Positions 28,121-37,220 of a DNA stretch of 64,000 nucleotides are shown here, in pieces. The stretch's first letter is position 1; every line of letters begins with the position of its first letter. The translations under genes and the position numbers were made by a program. The notes under the pieces are model-generated. The model did not search any database. It was not told the DNA's origin and saw only the letters and a program-made list of their open reading frames with translations. Where the stretch lies: the NCBI GenBank assembly GCA_019636235.1, contig JAHBXW010000023.1:1-64000 (forward strand), read 5' to 3'. The DNA is from Planctomyces sp. (GTDB taxonomy: Bacteria; Planctomycetota; Planctomycetia; Planctomycetales; Planctomycetaceae).

Positions 28121-30137
28121 GCGGCAGGAACTCGGGAGTATCGATCGCCGCCGACTCCACCAGCGGGAACGCCGCGGCGCGGGCTTCCTCCAGCAGATCG
28201 CGGTCGCGGACCAGGTCCGCGGATCGCAGCGGCAATTCGCCGTGTTGACGAGTGCCCAGCACATCCCCCGGCCCGCGCAGCTCGAAATCCGCCTCGGCGA
28301 TCCGGAAGCCGTCCGCCGACTGCTCGAGCGCCGACAGTCGCGACGCCGCCTCCGGCGCGACAGCCTCGGAGAACAGGAAGCAGTACCCCTGGAATGAGCC
28401 GCGGGCGATCCGGCCGCGAAGCTGATGCAATTGCGACAGGCCGAACCGCTCGGCTTCGTGGACGATCATCAGCGTCGCGTTCGGCACGTCGACGCCGACT
28501 TCGATGACGGTCGTCGCGACCAGCGCCTGCAGGTCGCCGTTGCGGAACTGCTCCATCACACGGTCCCGCCGCTCGCGGTCCATCTGCCCGTGCACGAGCC
28601 CGATCGAATGTCCCTGAAGATCGCCGCCGCGCAACTCCTCGTACACCTGCTCGGCGCCGGCTCCGGACCGCGCCGTCTCCTCAGCGTCGACCAGCGGGCA
28701 GACGACGTACAATTGCCGCCCCTGCCGGATCCGCTCGCGAACGAAGTCCCAGGCCTTGCGCCGCGAGGCCGGCCCCTGAATCCGCGACGTCACCACGCGC
28801 TGCCGGCCGGGGGGCAGATCGGACATCACCGACAGGTCCAGGTCGCCGAACTGCGTCAGGCACAGGCTGCGGGGAATGGGCGTCGCCGTCATCACCAGGA
28901 CATGCGGCGGATGGCTCTCCTGCTCGGCAAACCGCGAGCGTTGCGCCACGCCGAACTTGTGTTGTTCGTCGATGACCGCGACGCCCAGGCGGCCGAACCT
29001 GACGCCGCTTTGAATGACGGCCTGCGTGCCGACGATGAGATCGAGTTCCCGGTCGGCGATCTGCCGCTGGATCTCCTTCCGCTGGGCCGCCGTGAGGTTG
29101 CCGGTGAGCAGCGCCCGTCGGACCCGGCTGCCGGCCAGCCAATCATCAATGGTCCGCCAGTGCTGGCGGGCCAGAAGTTCGGTCGGCGTCATCAATACGG
29201 CCTGGTGTTCGTTGGCGACGGCGGCCAACATCGCATAGATCGCCACAACTGTTTTTCCGGCCCCGACATCGGCCTGCAGCAGCCGATGCATCGCACGCCC
29301 CGACGCCAGGTCGGCAGCGATGTCCCGGATCGCCGTTTCCTGCCCTGCGGTCAGCCGAAACGGAAACCGCCGGCGGATGCGGGCATCGATCTTGGCGGTC
29401 ACTTCCAGCCGCGGAGCGTCGGACCGACGCCCCCACACGCGCCGCCGCAGCGCGACGCCCACCTGGAACTCAAACAGGTCGTCGAACAGCAACCGCCGCC
29501 TGCCGGCATCGTAGTCGGCGATCGCCCTGGGCAGGTGCACCTTCCGCAGCGCGTCGGCGAGCGGCGGCAGTTTCTGCTCGGTGCGGAATTCTTCGGGCAG
29601 CGGATCGGCAACGGCCGCCGCCCCCATTTCGACCGCCGCGCGGACCACCCGCTGCATTTCGACCTGAGTCAGTCCTTCCGTCAGCCCGTACCGCGGGACG
29701 ATGCCGCCGCTGGCCTGGTCGTCCTCCGCGGTCAGCATCTGCACGCGCGGATGCGTGAACTCCCAGCGGCCGCGGTAGCGCTTCGGCTTGCCGGAGAACA
29801 GCACGTGCGTGCCCGGCGCCAGCTTTTGCCGCATCCAGGGCTGATTGAACCACAGTCCGCGGACGAAGTCGTCGCGGCAGTCCAGCAGCACGGCGACCAG
29901 GTTTCCCTTTCGCGTTTCGCGGCCATCGCTTTCCGCGACGACGCCCCGCACCGTCTGCAGTTCCTCTTCGACGAGATCCGCCGGCGAGCGGACTTCCGTC
30001 AGGTCCAGCACGTCCCGAGGCAGCCGCCACAGGACGTCGGCCACCGTCCGCAGCTCCAGCCGCCGCAGCAGCTCGGCCCGCGCCGGCCCGACGCCCGGCA
30101 GGAACTGCAGCGGCGTCTCAAGCGGGTTCTCAGACAT
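28062..30137 (-). CDS. recG: ATP-dependent DNA helicase RecG
   Basis: A 691-residue helicase that remodels stalled replication forks and Holliday junctions. The N-terminal wedge/OB region begins LQFLPGVGPARAELL. The helicase core has Walker A GAGKT at 292-296, the DEQH box at 390-393 and TATPIPR at 417-423. Later motifs include VIEVGVDVPNATLM and QLHQLRGRIARG. Length is typical. Its ATG overlaps the rnhA stop in a TGATG arrangement, so the two are translationally coupled. Confidence 0.97.
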   Translation of the reverse strand: MSENPLETPLQFLPGVGPARAELLRRLELRTVADVLWRLPRDVLDLTEVRSPADLVEEELQTVRGVVAESDGRETRKGNLVAVLLDCRDDFVRGLWFNQPWMRQKLAPGTHVLFSGKPKRYRGRWEFTHPRVQMLTAEDDQASGGIVPRYGLTEGLTQVEMQRVVRAAVEMGAAAVADPLPEEFRTEQKLPPLADALRKVHLPRAIADYDAGRRRLLFDDLFEFQVGVALRRRVWGRRSDAPRLEVTAKIDARIRRRFPFRLTAGQETAIRDIAADLASGRAMHRLLQADVGAGKTVVAIYAMLAAVANEHQAVLMTPTELLARQHWRTIDDWLAGSRVRRALLTGNLTAAQRKEIQRQIADRELDLIVGTQAVIQSGVRFGRLGVAVIDEQHKFGVAQRSRFAEQESHPPHVLVMTATPIPRSLCLTQFGDLDLSVMSDLPPGRQRVVTSRIQGPASRRKAWDFVRERIRQGRQLYVVCPLVDAEETARSGAGAEQVYEELRGGDLQGHSIGLVHGQMDRERRDRVMEQFRNGDLQALVATTVIEVGVDVPNATLMIVHEAERFGLSQLHQLRGRIARGSFQGYCFLFSEAVAPEAASRLSALEQSADGFRIAEADFELRGPGDVLGTRQHGELPLRSADLVRDRDLLEEARAAAFPLVESAAIDTPEFLPLKLQVLDRFGSFLDLPRTG

Positions 30138-30610
30138 CACCCCTCACGATACTGCCTCGACGCGGCCACCGCCAATTCGTCGCAGCGCTCGTTCTCCGGA
30201 TGCCCGCTGTGCCCCTTCACCACCGTGAACGTCACATCGTGCTTGCTCAGAAGCCCATCCAGCTCCTGCCAGTATTCTACGTTCTTCAGTGGCTTCAGCC
30301 GCCCCCCCTCGCGCCGCTGCCAGCCGTTCCGCTTCCAGCCCGGCAGCCACTCGCGGCAGCCTTTGGCGACATACTGACTGTCGGTAATGACTTCAACCCG
30401 GCTCCGCGACGTCAGCGCGGACAGCCCGGAGATCACGCCCTGCAGCTCCATCTGGTTGTTAGTCGTCAGCGGCGCCCCGCCCGACGCCTCCCGCGACTTG
30501 CCGCTGGCCGGATGCCGCAGGATGTAAGCCCAGCCGCCGGGGCCGGGGTTCCCGCTGCACGCGCCATCGGTGAACAACTGCACGAAGGGAAGGTTCGAAG
30601 CGGCGGTCAT
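30137..30610 (-). CDS. rnhA: Ribonuclease HI
   Basis: A 157-residue type 1 RNase H that removes RNA from RNA-DNA hybrids. All four acidic catalytic residues are visible: Asp15 in FTDGACSGNPGPGG, Glu55 in NNQMELQG, Asp77 in ITDSQYV and Asp144 in NERCDELA. His134 of the flexible loop (VKGHSGHPEN) is present too. It overlaps recG by one base and follows the HAD gene by 41 bases, suggesting one operon. Confidence 0.97.
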   Translation of the reverse strand: MTAASNLPFVQLFTDGACSGNPGPGGWAYILRHPASGKSREASGGAPLTTNNQMELQGVISGLSALTSRSRVEVITDSQYVAKGCREWLPGWKRNGWQRREGGRLKPLKNVEYWQELDGLLSKHDVTFTVVKGHSGHPENERCDELAVAASRQYREG

Positions 30611-30651
30611 TCGGTCAAATCCGTCGTCATCCTGACAGTGGGAAATCGAGC

Positions 30652-31383
30652 CTATTCCGCAGGGCGGACGCCGACCTCATCGAGATGCGCCAGCAGGTCC
30701 GCCGGATCCTCGTAGACGCGGTAGGCCCCCGCCCGCGCCAGTTCGTCCTCGCCGTAGCCGCCGGACAGCAGGCCGATCCCCAGCGCCCGGGCGCGGCGGG
30801 CAGCCAGCAGGTCCCACACGCTGTCCCCCACCACGACCGTGTTCTCGATTGGAAACTCCAGCCGTGCGGCCGCGGCCAGAAACAGGTCCGGATCGGGCTT
30901 CGCGTATCGGACCTGATCGCGGGTGACGACTGTCGCCGTGTCGGCCACGCCCAGCGCCCGGAGCGCCGGCGCGGCGCTGTCCGTCTTGCCGCTCGTGGCG
31001 ATCGCCCACGGGACGCCCTGATTCGTCAACGCTGTCAGCAGTTCTCGCGCTCCCGGCAGCGGGCGCAACTGGCGGGCCAGTTTGTTGTAAGCCTCCGCAT
31101 GCAGTTTCTGCATCCGCTCGACCGATTCGGGGGACACCGGATGGCCGATCTCCCGCAGCAGGGCGTTGATGAACAGCCCGCCGCTCATGCCGATGCGGCG
31201 ATGAATCCGCCAGACGGCCAGGCCCACGCCCGCGGCCTCCAGCGCCTCCCGCCACGCCAGGACGTGCAGGTACACGCTGTCGACCAGCGTGCCGTCGAGG
31301 TCAAACAGAAACGCGATGCTGGATCGATCCGGACTGTGGAGCGCGCGGGCTGCGGCCGCGGGATCAGGAGTGGCTGGGGACAT
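30652..31383 (-). CDS. HAD superfamily phosphatase (phosphoglycolate phosphatase-like)
   Basis: A 243-residue cytosolic hydrolase. Motif I is FLFDLDGTLVDS with nucleophile Asp28 and acid/base Asp30. The helical cap follows (subfamily IA), then motif II WAIATSGKTDS, motif III Lys in RYAKPDPDLFL and motif IV VVVGDSVWDLLAARRA. The overall form is like Gph or beta-phosphoglucomutase. The substrate is uncertain. It is the first gene of the minus-strand set with rnhA and recG. Confidence 0.9.
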   Translation of the reverse strand: MSPATPDPAAAARALHSPDRSSIAFLFDLDGTLVDSVYLHVLAWREALEAAGVGLAVWRIHRRIGMSGGLFINALLREIGHPVSPESVERMQKLHAEAYNKLARQLRPLPGARELLTALTNQGVPWAIATSGKTDSAAPALRALGVADTATVVTRDQVRYAKPDPDLFLAAAARLEFPIENTVVVGDSVWDLLAARRARALGIGLLSGGYGEDELARAGAYRVYEDPADLLAHLDEVGVRPAE

Positions 31384-31591
31384 GACGGGACTTTCGGAAC
31401 ATCGGGGCGCGAAAGCCGGTCGGCGCGCCCCCAGACGCTTCTAACGCTTCGGTTCGGAAAACGGAACCGCGCGGCCGGGAATCGGCTGCGCATCGGACGC
31501 CTGGCGTTTCGCGACGCGACGGGCCGCGGACCCTATCATGGCGGGCCGAGAGAGAGGCAGGACGGGCCGGAGACCATTGAAAGACGCTGGC

Positions 31592-32893
31592 ATGGAGAAG
31601 CGGGAATCACGCAGCCTGTTCGGCGATGAAGCACCTCGGCCGCCAGAGCCGCCGGCCGCCGATGCGCCGCTCGCGGACCGGATGCGTCCTAGGACGATCG
31701 ACGAATTCGTCGGTCAGGAGCATCTGCTGGGAGCAGACCGGCTGGTGCGGCGGCTCATCGAAGGCCGCGCTCCGCTGCCGTCGCTGATCCTGTGGGGCGG
31801 ACCGGGCACGGGCAAGACGACGCTGGCGCGGCTGCTGGCGCTGCAGACGTCGGCCAGGTTCGTGCCCATTTCCGCGGTGCTGTCCGGCGTGAAGGATCTC
31901 CGGGAGGCGATCGCCGAGGCCCGGACCGAACGCCGCCGCGGCCGGAAAACGATTCTCTTCGTCGACGAGATTCATCGGTTCAACAAGTCCCAGCAGGACG
32001 CGCTGCTGCCGGCCGTCGAGGATGGAACCGTCACGCTGATCGGCGCAACGACGGAGAATCCGTCGTTCGAGGTGAATTCCGCCCTGCTCTCGCGTTCGCG
32101 GGTGCTGTCCTTGAATCCGCTCAGCGAGGAGGAGGTGGGGACTGTGCTGCGTCGGGCGCTTGCGGACGCGGAGCGCGGGCTGGGAGGCCTGCATCCGGCC
32201 GTTTCCGAAGCGGACGTGCTGCGTCTGGCCCGGATCGCCGGCGGGGATGCGCGGGTCGCGCTGACGGCGCTGGAGACGGCCGCGACGGCCACGTCCCCGG
32301 ACGCGACCGGCACGCGCGTGATCTCCTGGGAGCTGTTGTCCGAGGCGCTGGGGCGGGCGCGGTTCGCCTACGACAAGGGGGGCGAAGACCACTACAACCT
32401 GGCGTCAGCGCTCATCAAGTCGGTGCGGAACAGCGATCCCAACGCCAGCCTGTACTGGCTGGCGCGGCTGATCGAGGGGGGCGCGGACCCGCTGTTCATC
32501 GCGCGGCGGCTGTGCATTCTGGCGTCCGAAGATATTGGTCTGGCCGATCCGCAGGCGCTGACGCAGGCCGCTGCGGCGGCGCAGGTTGTGCATCTGATTG
32601 GCCTGCCGGAGGGGCTGTTTCCGCTGTCGCAGGCGACGCTGTACCTGGCGCGGGCGCCGAAGTCGAACGCGATTCTCCGCGCGTATGAGGCCGCGCGGGT
32701 TGATGCGCAGGCGACGGCCCGGGAGCCCGTGCCGCTGCATTTGCGCAACGCGGTGACGCCGCTGATGCGGGCGGGCGGTTACGGGGAGGGATATCGCTAC
32801 GCGCACGACGATCCGGCGGCGAGCGCGGAGATGCGCTGCCTGCCGGAGTCGCTGGCGGGGAAGGCGTATGTGGACGGGACGGGTTCGTCGTGA
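31592..32893 (+). CDS. rarA: Replication-associated recombination protein A (RarA/MgsA AAA+ ATPase)
   Basis: A 433-residue AAA+ clamp-loader-like ATPase acting at stalled forks. Residues 29-50 carry the family start [19 protein letters not shown]. Walker A is GGPGTGKT at 69-76 and Walker B is [16 protein letters not shown] with DEIH at 125-128. Sensor 1 is [20 protein letters not shown]. The C-terminal region matches MgsA proteins ([14 protein letters not shown]-like segment, [17 protein letters not shown]). The ATG at 31592 is chosen because the upstream extension is not family-like. Confidence 0.96.
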   Translation: MEKRESRSLFGDEAPRPPEPPAADAPLADRMRPRTIDEFVGQEHLLGADRLVRRLIEGRAPLPSLILWGGPGTGKTTLARLLALQTSARFVPISAVLSGVKDLREAIAEARTERRRGRKTILFVDEIHRFNKSQQDALLPAVEDGTVTLIGATTENPSFEVNSALLSRSRVLSLNPLSEEEVGTVLRRALADAERGLGGLHPAVSEADVLRLARIAGGDARVALTALETAATATSPDATGTRVISWELLSEALGRARFAYDKGGEDHYNLASALIKSVRNSDPNASLYWLARLIEGGADPLFIARRLCILASEDIGLADPQALTQAAAAAQVVHLIGLPEGLFPLSQATLYLARAPKSNAILRAYEAARVDAQATAREPVPLHLRNAVTPLMRAGGYGEGYRYAHDDPAASAEMRCLPESLAGKAYVDGTGSS

Positions 32894-32932
32894 GCGCAGC
32901 GTTGCGGTCGACGCAATGCGTCGCCGAACCGA

Positions 32933-33262
32933 TCAAGTCGGAGGCTCAATTGCCTCAACTTCATAAATGAAGCACGTCCGCACTCGAACCGTCGCGACAA
33001 CGGAAGAGACCATCGTGCTCCCCACGTGTCTTGCGGTGCCAGGCGATTGTGCAACACACCCCAGCGTAAAGGGAGTTCCGAGCGGCCCATTTGTGGCGTC
33101 GCGACACTGCGCCGTGGGATTGCCCATGTTTGCAAAGTGCGATTCTTTCGTATGGTCCCATGTGACAGTTGCATCAACCGTGACGACCCTCATTCCCGAT
33201 CCAGGGGGAGTTTCTCGAACCGTGACGACCAGCGGATCAATCTTCCCAGAGCCAACAGGCAT
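32933..33262 (-). CDS. Small hypothetical protein downstream of the kinase
   Basis: I do not recognise this 109-residue frame. It starts with ATG 23 bases after the kinase stop, with an AAGGG-like site upstream, and predicts a soluble, valine/threonine-rich, beta-type protein with several cysteines. No signal peptide or membrane segment is seen. The DNA here is visibly lower in GC than its neighbours. A competing plus-strand frame (32967-33419) covers the same bases but has no matching context. Both could be non-coding. Confidence 0.45.
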   Translation of the reverse strand: MPVGSGKIDPLVVTVRETPPGSGMRVVTVDATVTWDHTKESHFANMGNPTAQCRDATNGPLGTPFTLGCVAQSPGTARHVGSTMVSSVVATVRVRTCFIYEVEAIEPPT

Positions 33263-33285
33263 ACAGGCGCCCTTTCACAAAATGG

Positions 33286-35205
33286 TCATCTCAAACTGGA
33301 GATTGACGCGAACAGGAGTCGGCCATCCTTGCCACAAATCCCCCAACCTGTGTCCAAGTGGTTGGCATGGAATCGATCCGGAAGAACAATCCGCTCCTCC
33401 AACAGGGGAGCGGCATTGAGCCAGACGCCTTCGATGGCATCGGAAGTCGCAGCCAGACGCAGCGTCGCCCGTTCGATGGACTTGAGGGGGGTCGCTTGTC
33501 GAATGAAAGTTTCCTGAAGTTGAACCCCTCTCCGGCCGCCGGGACGGTCGGTGATCGTCAATTCAGAGACTGAGAAGTCGACGAAGCCCCGTCTTGGCGA
33601 TTCCCCGACCATCAGCGCCAGACATCGAATCACGCCTCCCTCCTCCGGCAGAATTCTCCATACGACCCCGCCATTTCCGACTCCGTTCTGAATCTGAAAC
33701 GTCGCCGAGAGACTCACCGCGTCCGAAGGAACGGTCCCCGCCTGAAATGCCGCGACGCCGTGCGCGTCAAACAGAAAATCCCGCTCCTCCGGCCGGTACT
33801 GGTACACATCCAGCATCCCGCTCGGCTCCCAAGCGATTGGGTTCCGCGCCAGCGCCGCCAATGAACTCTCAGCGACTGCTGCCCCCGCCTCCGGCAGTGC
33901 CCGTTGAGGCGCCGCATCCCGATTTCGCAGCGCCGCCACGGCCCCCAGCCCCAGCATCCCCGCCGCCAGCGCCGCCGCTCCGGCCGCCGGCCACCAACTT
34001 CGCCGTGGACGCCCCCACTCCGACCGCCACGCGCTCAACCGTTCCGCGAAGTCGATCGCCGTCGACGGACGCCGCGCCGGCTCCGTATCCAAACAGGCCA
34101 TGCAGATCGCTTCCAGCCCCGGAGGAATCCCGGCGTTCACCTGCCGCAGCGGACGCGGCGGACGCGTCGAGATCTGCTCCAGGTATTTGCGGGTCGACGT
34201 CTCCGAGAATGGCAGCCGGCCCGACAGCAGCCGGTACAGGATCAGCGCCAGGCTGTAGATGTCCGAGCGCGCGTCGGTGAGATGGCTCTTCCCCAGCGCC
34301 TGTTCGGGCGACATGTAGGCCACCGTTCCCACGGTGCCAGGCGGTTCGTCCAGCAATTCGACTTCGCTGATCGCCAGCCCGAAGTCCGCGAGGTGCGGGT
34401 CCTCCCCCGCATCGAAAAGAATGTTGGAAGGCTTGATGTCGCGATGCACGTAGCCGCGCTCGTGCGCGTGCTGCAGGGCACGCGCCAGCGTGATGATCCA
34501 GCTCACCGAACGCTCGAGGGCTTCCGGGGACTGCCCCAGCCGGCGCGACAGCGAACCCCCGGGCATCAGCTCCGAAACGAGGTACACGCGCCCGTCCGCG
34601 CGGCCGGCGTCGAGCACGCGGACGATGTTGGGGTGATCCAGACGCGCCAGCCGCCGCCCCTCCTGCAGCAGCGAATCTCCCCCGTCCGTCGCGGGCTGAT
34701 CCCGGAGCACTTTGATCGCCACGCGGCGATCCAGAATGGGATCCCGGGCCGCCCAGACCTCGCCGAACGCGCCCCGCCCGAGGCGCTCCTGCAGTTCATA
34801 GCGGTCGAGTCGTTCGACGGGCGTCGCCGGCCGCCGGGCTGCTTGAGCCTCACCCGGAATCAGGATCGTCGAGGAATCCGGGTCCGAAGTGCCCTCCGCG
34901 CCGCTCAGGCGGGCCGTGATGGCCTGTTCGCAATCCGGGAATCGGGAGATGTATTCGCTGGCGGTCGGGGCTTCTCCCTGCGTCCGGCGAAAGCCCATGT
35001 GCGCGGCCACGAGTTCGGCAACCGCCTGCGGCCGGCATTCCGAGGGGACTCGCTCCAGATAGGGATTCCACGACGAATGGCGATCCATCGCCAGCGCGGA
35101 AACGAACTCTTCGCACACCTCCGCGAGGAGTCGGGAGGAGTCGCCCTGACTGGACAGTGGCTGCCCTGGCGAGCGCATCGGCCGCGCCTTGTCGGGCTGA
35201 ATCAT
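33286..35205 (-). CDS. Receptor-type serine/threonine protein kinase
   Basis: A 639-residue membrane kinase. Residues 25-100 form the N-terminal region common in planctomycete kinases (YLERVPSECRPQAVAELVAA...EYISRFPDCEQAI). The kinase domain (~136-395) has LGRGAFGEVW, the ATP lysine Lys165 in VAIKVLRD, YVHRDIKPSNILF, LADFGLA and GTVAYMSPEQ. A proline/arginine linker, one membrane segment (AAGAAALAAGMLGLGAVAAL, ~405-425) and an extracytoplasmic beta-sandwich-like domain of ~200 residues follow. That last domain resembles DUF1080/lectin-type folds in pattern only. It probably senses an external ligand and phosphorylates cytosolic targets. The ATG at 35205 has only a weak ribosome site. Confidence 0.93.
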   Translation of the reverse strand: MIQPDKARPMRSPGQPLSSQGDSSRLLAEVCEEFVSALAMDRHSSWNPYLERVPSECRPQAVAELVAAHMGFRRTQGEAPTASEYISRFPDCEQAITARLSGAEGTSDPDSSTILIPGEAQAARRPATPVERLDRYELQERLGRGAFGEVWAARDPILDRRVAIKVLRDQPATDGGDSLLQEGRRLARLDHPNIVRVLDAGRADGRVYLVSELMPGGSLSRRLGQSPEALERSVSWIITLARALQHAHERGYVHRDIKPSNILFDAGEDPHLADFGLAISEVELLDEPPGTVGTVAYMSPEQALGKSHLTDARSDIYSLALILYRLLSGRLPFSETSTRKYLEQISTRPPRPLRQVNAGIPPGLEAICMACLDTEPARRPSTAIDFAERLSAWRSEWGRPRRSWWPAAGAAALAAGMLGLGAVAALRNRDAAPQRALPEAGAAVAESSLAALARNPIAWEPSGMLDVYQYRPEERDFLFDAHGVAAFQAGTVPSDAVSLSATFQIQNGVGNGGVVWRILPEEGGVIRCLALMVGESPRRGFVDFSVSELTITDRPGGRRGVQLQETFIRQATPLKSIERATLRLAATSDAIEGVWLNAAPLLEERIVLPDRFHANHLDTGWGICGKDGRLLFASISSLR

Positions 35206-35776
35206 CGCCGGCCCAGGCCCTGCAACTTCCGCAGCAAGATTGCACAGGCCCGTAGAGGCAGACGATTCAACGGGAATCGAAACTGACTCGCTTCCAGCAG
35301 CCTACGCGGGCGTTCACAGCAACGCCAGAGGCAGCCGGACGGATTTCCCGGGTGCGACTGAACGCGGGCAAGATGCCTGGCCGGCGTTCTGACCGCTCGC
35401 GGCAGCGTCGCCGTTCGAAACCTCTGCAAGACGTTCTCGGGAAGAACGCGGCGCGACGCGGCAGGCTGCTAAGAATTCGGGCATCTCAGCGGCGCCGGCC
35501 TGCGGCATTTCCGCGGAGCACGGGGTTCGGAACGCGCCGGATTCCTCGATTTCGAGCACACCAGCCGCGCGACTGAGGCTAGTCCGCGGCCCGACGCCAT
35601 CCCGGTATGAGATTTGCCAATTCATCGCGCAGGATCGGCAGGGAGGCGATCCTTCGCGCGGTCTGCGAGGCGTTCATCCCGTGTGCTACAGTCCCGGACG
35701 GGCGACGCCTCCCCGCCGGACACACGCAGTGCTCCCGGCGCGCGGACGCGGACACGCCGACAGGGAGTGACGCCGC
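35206..35776. other. Divergent intergenic region between the kinase and pfkA
   Basis: This 571-base gap must hold promoters for both flanking genes. On the plus strand GCTACAGT ends at 35692, 85 bases before the pfkA ATG, and includes a -10-like TACAGT without a good -35. A 103-codon minus-strand frame (35314-35625) has no ribosome site or family-like sequence and is not called. I see no RNA gene or stable hairpin here. Confidence 0.4.
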
Positions 35777-37162
35777 ATGAAGCGAATCGCAATTCTGACC
35801 GCGGGGGGCGACACCCCCGCCCTGAACGCCACGCTGTTCGGCGCCGTCACGCGCGCCTGCGAGCGACGCGTGGAGATCGTGGGCCTCATCAAGGGCTTCA
35901 GCAGCCTGTTCAATTCCCGCGCTCCGCACGTCGTCCTGAACCCCCTGTTCACGCCGATCCCGGAACTCGATCCGACCTACGGCGGCACGATCATCGGCGC
36001 CTCGCGCGACTACGTCGACGCGAGCGACAAGTCCGCACTGGATGAGATCGCCGAGCGGCTCAAGAAGCTGCGAGTCGAGGGGCTGATCTGCATCGGCGGC
36101 GATGGCACGCTGAACGGCATGCAGGCGCTGTCCGAGTTCATGCCCACGGTCCTCGCGCCCAAGACGATCGACAACGATCTGGGCCTCAACTACCGGCACG
36201 AACCGGATGAATGGGTGCTCGAACCGGTCGCAGGGGGTGACGGCCGCGAGGAGTACGTCCGCAAGTCGAAACATGGCCACTTCGACCTGGATTACATGGT
36301 GAACTACGTGACGCCGGGGTTCGCGACGGCCGTGTTTGTCTCGGCCCAGGGCGTCGAGCGGCTGCGAACGACCGCGGAAAGCCATCGCCGGATCGCGATC
36401 GTCGAGGTCATGGGGCGACACTCGGGGTATCTCGCGCTGGGGGCGACGTTCGGCCAGCCGGATCTGGTGCTGCTGCCCGAATCGCCGCTCGACGTCGATC
36501 GGCTCGTCGAGCGGACAATCGAGATTTACGATCTGCAGAAGAATGTCGTGATCGTGTGCGGCGAGGGGGTCGTCGACGAACGGGGCGAAGAGCTGGGCGC
36601 GGAGACCGCCAGCACCGACCCGGCCGGCAACAAGATTCTGTCAGGCGCCGCCGAGGCGATCCGGTCGATCCTCATCGAGCGGCTGGGGGACAGCTACTTC
36701 ACCAGCAAGCGCCGCAACGAATCCGCCCGGGCCGCGATTTTCACTCGAAAGGTCGGTCACACGCAGCGCGGCGGCCGACCGATCTTTTTTGATCGGTTCT
36801 ACGGCGCCCAGCTCGGCGGACACGCCGTTGATCTGCTTCTCGAAGGCCACGTGAACGGCGTGGCCATCCTGCAGCGCAGCCAGGAGCGGGGGTTCTTCAT
36901 CGACAGCGTCAACGCGAACGATTTTCGCGACCGCTACGGCCTGATCCACGCGCGGCAGGTGCACCCGTCGTTCTACGACCGTGAACGGCTGCGGCCCTCC
37001 ACGGTCGGCGCGGACTACCTGATGCCGATCTTCACGAACGCGCTCGCCGCGGACGACATGGAAGCCCACCGTCTGACGCTGTTCCGTTCCGGCAACCTGA
37101 CGCAGCCGTACCATTCCGTGAATGTCGACGTCAACAAGCGCATTCGTTATCTCGACAGTTAG
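35777..37162 (+). CDS. pfkA: 6-phosphofructokinase with a long insertion
   Basis: A 461-residue glycolytic enzyme phosphorylating fructose 6-phosphate. Family motifs are TAGGDTPALNA near the start, IGGDGT (106-111), the catalytic PKTIDND (128-134) and VEVMGRHSG (209-217). Gly110 at the position of E. coli Gly104 favours ATP as donor, while Lys129 instead of glycine is shared with pyrophosphate-using enzymes; this Gly/Lys pair also occurs in some ATP-dependent actinobacterial enzymes. Between PKTIDND and GFATAV lies an insertion of roughly 30-35 residues rich in charged residues. The ATG at 35777 gives the normal N-terminus. ppc follows after 58 bases. Confidence 0.93.
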   Translation: MKRIAILTAGGDTPALNATLFGAVTRACERRVEIVGLIKGFSSLFNSRAPHVVLNPLFTPIPELDPTYGGTIIGASRDYVDASDKSALDEIAERLKKLRVEGLICIGGDGTLNGMQALSEFMPTVLAPKTIDNDLGLNYRHEPDEWVLEPVAGGDGREEYVRKSKHGHFDLDYMVNYVTPGFATAVFVSAQGVERLRTTAESHRRIAIVEVMGRHSGYLALGATFGQPDLVLLPESPLDVDRLVERTIEIYDLQKNVVIVCGEGVVDERGEELGAETASTDPAGNKILSGAAEAIRSILIERLGDSYFTSKRRNESARAAIFTRKVGHTQRGGRPIFFDRFYGAQLGGHAVDLLLEGHVNGVAILQRSQERGFFIDSVNANDFRDRYGLIHARQVHPSFYDRERLRPSTVGADYLMPIFTNALAADDMEAHRLTLFRSGNLTQPYHSVNVDVNKRIRYLDS

Positions 37163-37220
37163 AAGTTCGGAGTTGTCCATTTTGCCCGTGTTCGCCGAGT
37201 CGCAGACGTTCGCTTTCGCC

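Noticed and set aside
32967-33419. 150-codon plus-strand frame in the lower-GC island
   Set aside because: It runs into the kinase coding region on the other strand and has no ribosome site; the minus-strand frame fits the operon context better.
35219-35290. T-arm-like GGAATCGAAAC string suggesting a tRNA
   Set aside because: The stem does not pair around the loop and no acceptor, D or anticodon arm can be built.
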